Assembly (NCBI GenBank): GCA_900754525.1
Contig: CAAEDE010000082.1
Span: forward strand, 1-25,150
Length of the DNA stretch: 25,150 nt
DNA from: an uncultured Collinsella sp.
Lineage (GTDB): Bacteria > Actinomycetota > Coriobacteriia > Coriobacteriales > Coriobacteriaceae
Reading direction: 5' to 3'
The notes below the pieces were generated by a model, which saw only the letters and a list, made by a program, of their open reading frames with translations, had not been told where the DNA came from and did no database searches. Both the position numbers and the translations under genes were made by a program. This document shows positions 14,572 to 21,140 of the stretch, piece after piece. Each line of letters opens with the position of its first letter. The first letter of the stretch is position 1.

Positions 14572-17500
14572 ATGGACGCCATTAACGATTGGGAAAACCA
14601 AGCGCTCACCCACAGGAACCGCCTGGCACCCCATGCGTACTTTATGGGTTACGAGACCGCCGATCTCGCCGCTACGTACAGCCGCGAGCTGTCGCGCGGG
14701 TTTGTCCAGCTGTCCGGCTCGTGGCAGTTCCGCCTCTTTGAGGGGCCTGCTGCCGTCTCTAACGAGGAGCTTTCCACGTACGAGCCCGAGTGGGATCACG
14801 TGGAGGTTCCGCACCTGTGGCAGGTAGACGGCTATGGCAACCTTGCCTACACCGACGAGGGTTTCCCGTTCCCGGTGGATCAGCCGTTCGTTCCCTCTGA
14901 CGATCCCACGGGCGTGTACCAGCGCATCGTCAATCTTCCCGCCGTGCCTGCCGGCGCTCGCGAGATCATTCGCTTTGACGGCATCGAGAGCTATGGCGAG
15001 CTGTACGTCAACGGCAAGTTTATCGGCATGACCAAGGGCTCGCGCCTGTCTGCCGAGTTCGACGTGACCGACGCGCTTGTCGAGGGCGACAACCTGTTTG
15101 CGGTCAAGGTTCTGCAGTACAGCGATGGTAGCTATATCGAGGACCAAGACATGTGGTGGGCATCGGGCATCTTCCGCGATGTGTACCTTATGCAGCGTCC
15201 CGCCGCACACCTGGTCGACTTTAGGTTCCGCACGCACCGCGAGGGCGATGCCGCTCTGATTACGCTCGATACGGTGGCCGAGGGCGCTTCCCGCGTCGTG
15301 TTTACGCTCAGCGATGGCGAGAACGTGGTGGCTACGGGCGAGTGCGTCGACGGCCATGCCGAGTGCAGCGTGACCGATGCCCACTTCTGGAATCCCGAGG
15401 ACCCCTTCCTCTATGACCTTACGTTTGAGGTCTACGACGGTGACGAGGTCAGCGAGTACGTTCCGCATCGCCAGGGCCTTGCCGAGGTGACGGTCGAGGG
15501 CAATCATATCTACCTCAACGGCACTTACTTTAAGATGCATGGCGTCAACCGCCACGATCACGACGATCACAAGGGCCGCGCCGTGGGCCTCGATCGCATG
15601 CGCCGCGACCTGGAGCTCATGAAGCAGCACAACATCAACGCGGTGCGCACGTCCCACTACGCCAACGACCCGCGCTTCTACGAGCTGTGCGACGAGTACG
15701 GCATCATGCTGGTCGCCGAGACCGATATGGAGAGCCATGGCTTCGAGAATATCGGCAATATCGCCCTGGTCACCGACGATCCGGCATGGGAGCCGGCCTA
15801 CGTCGACCGCATCGAGCGCCTGGTGATGCAGGAGCGCAACCACGCCTGCATCATTATGTGGTCGATGGGCAACGAGAGCGGCTATGGCTGCAACATCCGC
15901 GCGATGTACGCCAAGGCTCACGAGCTCGATGGTCGTCCGGTCCACTACGAGGAGGACCGCAACGCCGATACCGTCGACGTCATTTCCACCATGTACTCCC
16001 GTGTGTCGCAGATGAACGACTTTGGCGAGCATCCGTTTCCCAAGCCGCGCATCAACTGCGAGTACGGTCACTCCATGGGCAATGGCCCCGGAGGCCTGTC
16101 CGAGTACCAGGAGGTCTTCGATCGCTGGGATTGCATCCAAGGCCAGTTTATCTGGGAATGGTGCGACCACGGTTTGGCTGCTGTGACCGAGGACGGCGTT
16201 GCCTACGATATGTATGGTGGTGACAACGGCGATTACCCCAACAACAGCAACTTCTGCATCGATGGCATGGTGTTCCCCTGGCAGCAGCCGAGTCCGGGCC
16301 TCACTGAGTATGGCCAGGTCATCTGCCCGGTTCGCATGGCTTATGACGCCGAGGCAGGCGAGCTGACCGTCACCAACAAGCGTTGGTTTACCACCCTCGA
16401 GGATGTCTGCCTGTCGGCCGAGACCCTGGTGGACGGCGACGTTGTGTGCCGCAAGACGCTCATGCCCGGTGCGGTTGCCCCCGGCGAGTCCGTCCAGCTG
16501 CCGCTGGTGATTCGCGAGGCCGCAGTGGGGGAGACCCTGCTGACCGTGCACGCCTACACCATGGCCGCTCACGTCTGGTGCGAGCCGATGTTCCAGTTGG
16601 GTGCTAGCCAGTTTGCCATCGCCAACCATCCGGCGCCGGCCATCGCCGCCCCCGCTCGTCCTGAGCTTACGGTCGAGGAGACCGAGCAGGAGATCCGCAT
16701 TCACTCCCTCAATGGCGAGCTGGCCTTCAGCAAGGTCAACGGTACCGTGAGCGAGTGGAAGGCATCCGGCCGCGACGTCATGGCCTCTGGTCCCCAGGTT
16801 GGTTTTTGGCATCCGCTCGTCGATAACCATGCGCAGGAGTATGACTCACTGTGGAAGGACAACTTCATCGATGTGATGCAGACGTCTACCCGCAAGGTTT
16901 CTTGGAAGCAGGATGGCAATGCGGTCGTCGTGACCGTGAGCCAGCGTATCGCTCCTCCCGTCCGCGCGTTCGGCATGCGCGTCGAGCTCGTCTACACCGT
17001 GCTTCCGAGCGGTCGTGTCGACCTCAAGGTTTCCGGCGAGCCCTATGGCGATTACTCGGATATCATCCCGCGCATCGGCATCTCCTTCGAAGTCCCCGGT
17101 TGCGATCGTGCCGTCGAGTGGTATGGCCACGGTCCGGGCGAGAACTATCCGGACTCGCTGCGCGCCAACCCGGTCGGTCATTACCGCACCACGGTCGACG
17201 ACATGTTCACGCCCTACGTTATGCCTCAGGACTGCGCCAACCGCGAGGGTACCCGCTGGGTTGCTCTGCGCTCTAGCCATGGCGACGGCGTGCTGGTGAC
17301 CCGTCCGGCTGACGCCGCCTCCAACCCGTTCTCGTTCTCGGCATGGCCCTATAGCTGCGAGGCCATCGATAACGCCAAGCACGTCTACGACCTTGTCAAG
17401 GGCGGCACGGTCACGGTCAACATCAACGACCAGTTACTCGGCCTTGGCTCGAACTCTTGGGGTTCCGAGGTGCTCGATTCCTATCGCACCCGTTTTGAGA

Positions 17501-17580
17501 GCTTCAACTTTGAGGTGTCCCTGCGACCGCTGACGTCTGCCGATCTGGCTCAGGCGCTGGCACCCATTAAGGAGGCATAA
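14572..17580 (+). CDS. ebgA: Beta-galactosidase, GH2 family, EbgA type
   Basis: Hydrolyses beta-galactosides such as lactose in the cytoplasm; no signal peptide is seen. The 1002-residue protein follows E. coli EbgA from end to end. Shared blocks include LTHRNRLAPHAYF near the start, YTDEGFPFPVDQPFVPSDDPTG, the EDQDMWW motif, and QLLGLGSNSWGSEVLDS near the C-terminus. The catalytic acid/base is E435 in GNESGYG and the nucleophile E497 in CEYGHSMGNG. After the N-terminal sugar-binding, immunoglobulin-like and TIM-barrel domains comes the Bgal small-chain domain. ATG 14572 has GAAGGAG about 7 nt upstream. ebgC follows 3 nt after the stop. Expression is probably controlled by EbgR at the three operators. 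Confidence 0.96.
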   Translation: MDAINDWENQALTHRNRLAPHAYFMGYETADLAATYSRELSRGFVQLSGSWQFRLFEGPAAVSNEELSTYEPEWDHVEVPHLWQVDGYGNLAYTDEGFPFPVDQPFVPSDDPTGVYQRIVNLPAVPAGAREIIRFDGIESYGELYVNGKFIGMTKGSRLSAEFDVTDALVEGDNLFAVKVLQYSDGSYIEDQDMWWASGIFRDVYLMQRPAAHLVDFRFRTHREGDAALITLDTVAEGASRVVFTLSDGENVVATGECVDGHAECSVTDAHFWNPEDPFLYDLTFEVYDGDEVSEYVPHRQGLAEVTVEGNHIYLNGTYFKMHGVNRHDHDDHKGRAVGLDRMRRDLELMKQHNINAVRTSHYANDPRFYELCDEYGIMLVAETDMESHGFENIGNIALVTDDPAWEPAYVDRIERLVMQERNHACIIMWSMGNESGYGCNIRAMYAKAHELDGRPVHYEEDRNADTVDVISTMYSRVSQMNDFGEHPFPKPRINCEYGHSMGNGPGGLSEYQEVFDRWDCIQGQFIWEWCDHGLAAVTEDGVAYDMYGGDNGDYPNNSNFCIDGMVFPWQQPSPGLTEYGQVICPVRMAYDAEAGELTVTNKRWFTTLEDVCLSAETLVDGDVVCRKTLMPGAVAPGESVQLPLVIREAAVGETLLTVHAYTMAAHVWCEPMFQLGASQFAIANHPAPAIAAPARPELTVEETEQEIRIHSLNGELAFSKVNGTVSEWKASGRDVMASGPQVGFWHPLVDNHAQEYDSLWKDNFIDVMQTSTRKVSWKQDGNAVVVTVSQRIAPPVRAFGMRVELVYTVLPSGRVDLKVSGEPYGDYSDIIPRIGISFEVPGCDRAVEWYGHGPGENYPDSLRANPVGHYRTTVDDMFTPYVMPQDCANREGTRWVALRSSHGDGVLVTRPADAASNPFSFSAWPYSCEAIDNAKHVYDLVKGGTVTVNINDQLLGLGSNSWGSEVLDSYRTRFESFNFEVSLRPLTSADLAQALAPIKEA

Positions 17581-17583
17581 GCC

Positions 17584-18039
17584 ATGCATGTCTTTAACTC
17601 GCGCGCCGATTTCGACGCCCAGATGAAGTCCGTCAAGAAGTGGATGCGTACCGGTCAGGCACTCGATGGTGTTTCCGACCTGCAGCACGACGTGGCTTAC
17701 TCCATCGGCGACTCGTTGGTGTACTGGTGGGTCTATGCCCGCGAGGCCGCAACTGCCGATCTGGTCGGTCACCGTCGCTACCATGCCGTGCTCGCTCCGC
17801 TCGACGGCGACCTGACCGTCGAGGTTGCCCCCAAGGCAGGCCTCACCTGCACCCGCGCTTACAGCGATATCGATGATCGCGAGCGCTTTGAGGGGGCGGG
17901 GGAGACCGTGACGATTCCCGCCGGCGGCGTTGCCGTCGTCGAAATTGACGAGGCCTACCGTGTCGTGGCCGATGCCGCGGATCCCCGCGTCGTGGTACTG
18001 CACGTGACGGTTGAAGGTTATTCCTTCCCCAACAAGTAG
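17584..18039 (+). CDS. ebgC: EbgC, beta subunit of Ebg beta-galactosidase (YhcH/YjgK/YiaL family)
   Basis: A small cupin-like protein that in E. coli associates with EbgA and is needed for full activity. The 151-residue length matches E. coli EbgC (149). Shared features are the VAYSIGDSLVYWW segment, GHRRYH, the DRERFEGAGETV stretch and the C-terminal VTVEGYSFPNK. ATG 17584 lies 3 nt after the ebgA stop, and AAGGAGG at the end of ebgA serves as its RBS. The two are certainly one transcript. No lactose transporter is next to them. Confidence 0.93.
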   Translation: MHVFNSRADFDAQMKSVKKWMRTGQALDGVSDLQHDVAYSIGDSLVYWWVYAREAATADLVGHRRYHAVLAPLDGDLTVEVAPKAGLTCTRAYSDIDDRERFEGAGETVTIPAGGVAVVEIDEAYRVVADAADPRVVVLHVTVEGYSFPNK

Positions 18040-18072
18040 TATTCGTCCGTTTGGACGTTTGCTTCGCGCCGT

Positions 18073-18160
18073 TAAGGGGGATGGCTTTGTTGACTCCCTT
18101 TTCTCCATTCCCCTTAGCAGGTGGCCGTCCGTGTTTGCACTTGCAGGTCGGACGGTTTTA
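18073..18160 (+). terminator. Two hairpins between ebgC and the APC transporter; second is terminator-like
   Basis: The first stem pairs 18073-18084 with 18105-18116 (12 bp, one G/T, 20-nt loop) and has no T-run. The second pairs CCGTCCG (18125-18131) with CGGACGG (18149-18155) and is followed by TTTTAG, a weak intrinsic terminator for ebgA-ebgC. The transporter start is only 30 nt further on, so these structures may also form its leader. Confidence 0.55.
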
Positions 18161-18191
18161 GATGACATTTAATAGATGATTGGGAGGGCTT

Positions 18192-19655
18192 ATGAGCTCT
18201 GAAAAACGAGGAACGATCGGTTCGTTCGCTCTGCTGGGCATGACGGTCGCCGCCGTGTTCGGTATCAAGAACATCATCAACAACAACGCGGCCATCGGCT
18301 TGGCAGCTGCGCCGTCGTTCTTCTTCGCCACGCTTTTGTACTTTGTCCCCTATACCCTGGTTACCGCCGAGTTCGTCGGCCTCAACAAGGACTCCGAGTC
18401 TGGCGTGTACGCATGGGTTAAGACCTCGATGGGTGGTCGCTGGGCGTTCCTGACGGCATTTAGCTACTGGTTCGTCAACCTGTTCTACTTTGCGTCCGTA
18501 CTGCCCAATGTCATCATTTACGCGAGCTACGTGTTCTTTGGTGCCAATGCCGAGCTTTCGCAGCTGTGGATCACCATTATCGAGATCGTCGTCTTTGCTA
18601 TCGCCACGTGGGTTTCGACCAAGGGCGCTAAGTGGATCGGCTCTATTTCCTCCTTCGGTTCGACCGCGGCTCTCGGCCTGACTGCCGTGTTCATCCTGCT
18701 GTCCCTGGCTGCTGCCTTTGGTGGCGTTGAGTTCGCTACGGCTCCCACGCCCGCCAACATGGCTCCCGACATGAGCAACTTCGCCACTATGTGGGGCTTC
18801 TTCGGTACGCTTGCCTGGATCATCCAGGGCGTTGGCGGCGCTGAGTCTGTCGGCGTGTTCCTTAACGACCTTAAGGGTGGCGTCAAGGCCTTCGTGCGCA
18901 CCGTCGTTATCGCCGGCCTGACCATCGGCCTTCTGTATGCAGGCGCTTCGCTGCTGGTTAACCTGTTCATCCCCGAGGGCGGCGTTGCCATCTCCACCGG
19001 TATCTTCGACGTATTCGGCGCTGTCTTTGCCCACTTTGGCATTCCCATGGAAGTGTCTACGCGCGCCATCGGCTTGATCCTTCTCGCCGCTACGCTGGGC
19101 TCCCTCATGATGTGGACCTCCGCTCCCATCAAGGTCTTCTTCACCGAGATCCCCAAGGGCGTCTTTGGTAGCAAGATCGTCGAGCTCAACGAGCATGGCA
19201 TTCCTGCCCGCGCCGCTTGGCTGCAGTTCGCCATCGTCGTCCCCATCCTGATCATCCCGGCCCTGGGCTCTGGTAACCTCGACGACCTGCTCATGATCGT
19301 CACCAACATGACGGCTGCCACCGCTCTGCTCCCGCCGCTGCTGATCCTGCTTGCCTACTTTATGCTGCGCAAGAACTTCGACGCTGCTCCCCGTGGTTTC
19401 CGCATGGGCTCGCGCAGCTTTGGCCTGGTCGTTGCCGCATTCCTGCTTGTGGTCTTCTGCTTCGTGCTTATCTGCGGCACCATTCCACTCGATCAGCCGC
19501 TGTGGCTGACGCTGGTCTACAACGTTGGCGGCGTGGTTGTCTTCCTGGGCCTTGCCGTGATGTGGTACAACCGCTACATCAACCGCCTGCGCGAGACCGA
19601 TCCCGAGGCCGCCGAGAACGAGCTTCGCCCTTCCGTCCTCGATATGATGGAGTAG
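18192..19655 (+). CDS. APC-superfamily amino acid permease/antiporter
   Basis: An integral membrane protein of 487 residues with about 12 hydrophobic spans. The N-terminus (SFALLGMTVAAVFGIKNI, then LYFVPYTLVTAEFVGLNKDSESGVYAWV) resembles the glutamate:GABA antiporter branch (GadC-like). The substrate cannot be fixed from sequence, and no decarboxylase lies beside it. I chose ATG 18192, preceded by GGGAGG with 4 nt spacing; an in-frame TTG at 18180 would put that RBS inside the gene. It is co-directional with ebgA-ebgC, but hairpins lie between, and a strong terminator follows. A functional link with the ebg genes is not evident. Confidence 0.85.
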   Translation: MSSEKRGTIGSFALLGMTVAAVFGIKNIINNNAAIGLAAAPSFFFATLLYFVPYTLVTAEFVGLNKDSESGVYAWVKTSMGGRWAFLTAFSYWFVNLFYFASVLPNVIIYASYVFFGANAELSQLWITIIEIVVFAIATWVSTKGAKWIGSISSFGSTAALGLTAVFILLSLAAAFGGVEFATAPTPANMAPDMSNFATMWGFFGTLAWIIQGVGGAESVGVFLNDLKGGVKAFVRTVVIAGLTIGLLYAGASLLVNLFIPEGGVAISTGIFDVFGAVFAHFGIPMEVSTRAIGLILLAATLGSLMMWTSAPIKVFFTEIPKGVFGSKIVELNEHGIPARAAWLQFAIVVPILIIPALGSGNLDDLLMIVTNMTAATALLPPLLILLAYFMLRKNFDAAPRGFRMGSRSFGLVVAAFLLVVFCFVLICGTIPLDQPLWLTLVYNVGGVVVFLGLAVMWYNRYINRLRETDPEAAENELRPSVLDMME

Positions 19656-19704
19656 CGGCTAGGATTAATCTACGGCTGTGGAATAAATCGACTCCCTTTC
19701 CTAG

Positions 19705-19735
19705 GGAGGGGCCTTACGAGGCCCCTCCTTTTGTG
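19705..19735 (+). terminator. Intrinsic terminator of the APC transporter gene
   Basis: GGAGGGGCC (19705-19713) pairs perfectly with GGCCCCTCC (19720-19728), loop TTACGA, followed by TTTTGTGTTTT. It lies 50 bp after the stop. Confidence 0.93.
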
Positions 19736-19755
19736 TTTTGGGGCATGGTTTTGGC

Positions 19756-19983
19756 CCCCGTGTTCAAAAAATGCCAAATATGAGTACTGTTGCAAAAGAG
19801 GTGTCATATTTTTCGGCCTGCTCTGAGCGAAAATGGGCTCAAAATCAATTTATCTAACCCCCTTTAAAGGGCGTTTGACGGCTTTCAGCCTCTTCGAATC
19901 GCTCAAATTAGGCAATTTGCTCTCGATTTTGCTGCTACTAAATTGGTGACAGTACTCATATTTGCCACTTTTTGCCCACGGGG
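19756..19983. mobile_element. MITE-like 228-bp element with 35-bp terminal inverted repeats
   Basis: The left end (19756-19790) and the reverse complement of the right end (19949-19983) agree at 31 of 35 positions. The outer ends are CCCCGTG and CACGGGG, and the inner parts include CAAATATGAGTACTGT. The 158-bp interior is AT-richer than the surroundings and carries no reading frame. No clear target-site duplication is visible. It fits a non-autonomous element or a long structured repeat; no transposase lies nearby. It stands between the APC terminator and the HPr gene. Confidence 0.6.
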
Positions 19984-20076
19984 TATCCGGAGGGGCCCTC
20001 GGCAGGCATCTAACGCTACAATAGCTACCACGTGGCTGGGTTTGCCGGCCGAATGTGCGATGTCGTGGGAGGGGAC

Positions 20077-20325
20077 ATGGTCGAGTTTACAAAGACGATT
20101 AAAGATCCGTTGGGATTGCATGCCCGCCCGGTTGCGCTGCTTTATGACATTATCGCCAAGCATCGTAGTGACGTGTCGGTTTCGATTGGCAATCGTCATG
20201 TCGATGGCCGCGACGTTATAGGGCTCATGGCACTCTGTGGCGAATGTGGCGAGGACATCGTGTTCCGCGTTTCGGGCGTGGATGAGGCCTCCTGTGTCAC
20301 ATCGATTAGAAATCTCTCGCTCTAA
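20077..20325 (+). CDS. HPr-family phosphocarrier protein with Asp at the Ser46 position
   Basis: HPr carries phosphate from enzyme I to sugar-specific EIIA proteins of the PTS. The 82-residue product from ATG 20077 (GGGAGG 4 nt upstream) has the active-site motif GLHARP with H15 at the canonical position. The position of regulatory Ser46 is aspartate (R45-D46-V47-I48-G49). HPr kinase control therefore could not act at that residue, and the aspartate may mimic phosphorylated serine. The C-terminal half (CGECGEDIVFRV) is cysteine-containing and shorter than usual. A longer frame starting at 20032 lacks an RBS. A TACAAT at 20017-20022 may be the -10 box. No enzyme I gene is adjacent, so it could be a specialised HPr-like protein rather than the main ptsH. 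Confidence 0.85.
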   Translation: MVEFTKTIKDPLGLHARPVALLYDIIAKHRSDVSVSIGNRHVDGRDVIGLMALCGECGEDIVFRVSGVDEASCVTSIRNLSL

Positions 20326-20334
20326 GCATGATAG

Positions 20335-20371
20335 GGCGCGGTAAAGGATGGTCCTTTGCCGCGCCTTTTTG
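20335..20371 (+). terminator. Intrinsic terminator of the HPr-like gene
   Basis: A 14-bp stem (20335-20348 with 20352-20365, one G/T pair) has a 3-nt loop and is followed by TTTTT. It lies 9 bp after the stop. Confidence 0.95.
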
Positions 20372-20416
20372 TTTCGTATAGGAAACTTTTTCGAAATCTG
20401 AATGGGGACCCTTTCC

Positions 20417-20472
20417 AAAAAGTTAACCACGTGCTAGTTTACTATAGCGAACATAGACGTGGTTAACTTTTT
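20417..20472. promoter_or_regulatory. Perfect 16-bp inverted repeat around the feoA promoter region
   Basis: AAAAAGTTAACCACGT (20417-20432) and its exact reverse complement (20457-20472) flank 24 nt that contain a TACTAT -10-like box (20440-20445). The repeat ends 41 bp before the first feoA. AACTTTTT at 20384-20391 is a further copy of the arm end. The AAGTTA half-sites recall those in the operator before feoB (21046-21067). It could be a paired operator for a metal-dependent repressor or a leader hairpin. Confidence 0.6.
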
Positions 20473-20513
20473 ACGCGTCGATGTTGAGGACGAACTGACG
20501 TTAGGAGCAACTC

Positions 20514-20756
20514 ATGTCTTGCGGACCGCAGATGCCGGCCATGCCGCTTTCGATGGTAAAAGCGGGCGAAACCGTGCGCGTGTCTCGTGTAAAGGGCAAT
20601 GAGGACATGAAACACCACCTCAAGGACCTCGGCTTTGTCGAGGGCAACGAAATCCACGTGGTGAGCTCGAGTGGTGCCAATATCATCGTCACGGTGCTGG
20701 GCGCACGCTTTGGCATCGATTCCAAGGTTGCCATGCACATCATGACCGTCGGTTAG
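20514..20756 (+). CDS. feoA: FeoA-family protein (first copy)
   Basis: A small cytoplasmic SH3-like protein that supports Fe(II) uptake by FeoB. The product has 80 residues. After a short MSCGPQMPAMPLS leader it shows the FeoA pattern GETVRVSRVKG, HLKDLGFVEGNEIHVV, then ARFGIDSKVAMHIMTV. ATG 20514 has TAGGAG 7 nt upstream. It is the first gene of feoA-feoA-feoB, 39 bp before the second feoA. Expression probably responds to iron through the palindromic promoter region. Confidence 0.93.
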   Translation: MSCGPQMPAMPLSMVKAGETVRVSRVKGNEDMKHHLKDLGFVEGNEIHVVSSSGANIIVTVLGARFGIDSKVAMHIMTVG

Positions 20757-20795
20757 TCTGCAGCATTTCATAAAAACCGAAAGGGGGACAAGAGG

Positions 20796-21017
20796 ATGAA
20801 GACGTTGGGTGACGTTAAGGTGGGCGAGAGCTCTACCATCGTCAAGCTTCACGGTGAGGGTGCGCTTCGCCGCCACCTTATGGACCTGGGGCTCATCAAG
20901 GGCACTTCGTTCAAGGTCGTGAAGGTTGCACCGCTCGGTGATCCGGTCGAGATCAACGTGCGCGGCTACGAGCTTTCCATCCGCAAGGAGGAGGCGGCCG
21001 TCGTCGAGGTCCAGTAA
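20796..21017 (+). CDS. feoA: FeoA-family protein (second copy)
   Basis: A second, divergent FeoA of 73 residues: KVGESSTIVKLHG, then RRHLMDLGLIKGTSFKVVKVAPLGDPVEINVRGYELSIRKEEA, the textbook FeoA core. AAGGGGG lies about 10 nt before ATG 20796. It differs too much from the first copy to be a recent duplication. Two FeoA proteins before one FeoB is a known arrangement, and they may form a hetero-complex on FeoB. A 123-bp gap with an operator separates it from feoB. Confidence 0.94.
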   Translation: MKTLGDVKVGESSTIVKLHGEGALRRHLMDLGLIKGTSFKVVKVAPLGDPVEINVRGYELSIRKEEAAVVEVQ

Positions 21018-21048
21018 GGGCTTGCGACGTATATTTCTGCAGATAAAG

Positions 21049-21067
21049 TTAGGTTTTTCTAACTTAA
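21049..21067. promoter_or_regulatory. DtxR/IdeR-like operator upstream of feoB
   Basis: TTAGGTTTTTCTAACTTAA matches 15 of 19 positions of the DtxR consensus TTAGGTTAGCCTAACCTAA. The inverted repeat AAGTTAG / CTAACTT (21046-21052, 21059-21065) covers it. A weak -10 TATCTT (21073-21078) lies downstream, so the site would cover the -35 of an internal feoB promoter. Iron- or manganese-dependent repression is inferred. Confidence 0.7.
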
Positions 21068-21094
21068 TGCAGTATCTTTGAAGCACATTATCCA

Positions 21095-21120
21095 GCCTGC
21101 GCGGAGAAAGCAGCGCAGGC
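21095..21120 (+). other. Leader hairpin directly before the feoB ribosome binding site
   Basis: GCCTGCGC (21095-21102) pairs perfectly with GCGCAGGC (21113-21120) with a 10-nt loop. There is no T-run; the feoB Shine-Dalgarno follows within 5-15 nt. It may affect mRNA stability or translation. Confidence 0.5.
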
Positions 21121-21140
21121 ACACAAGGAAGAAGGATTGA

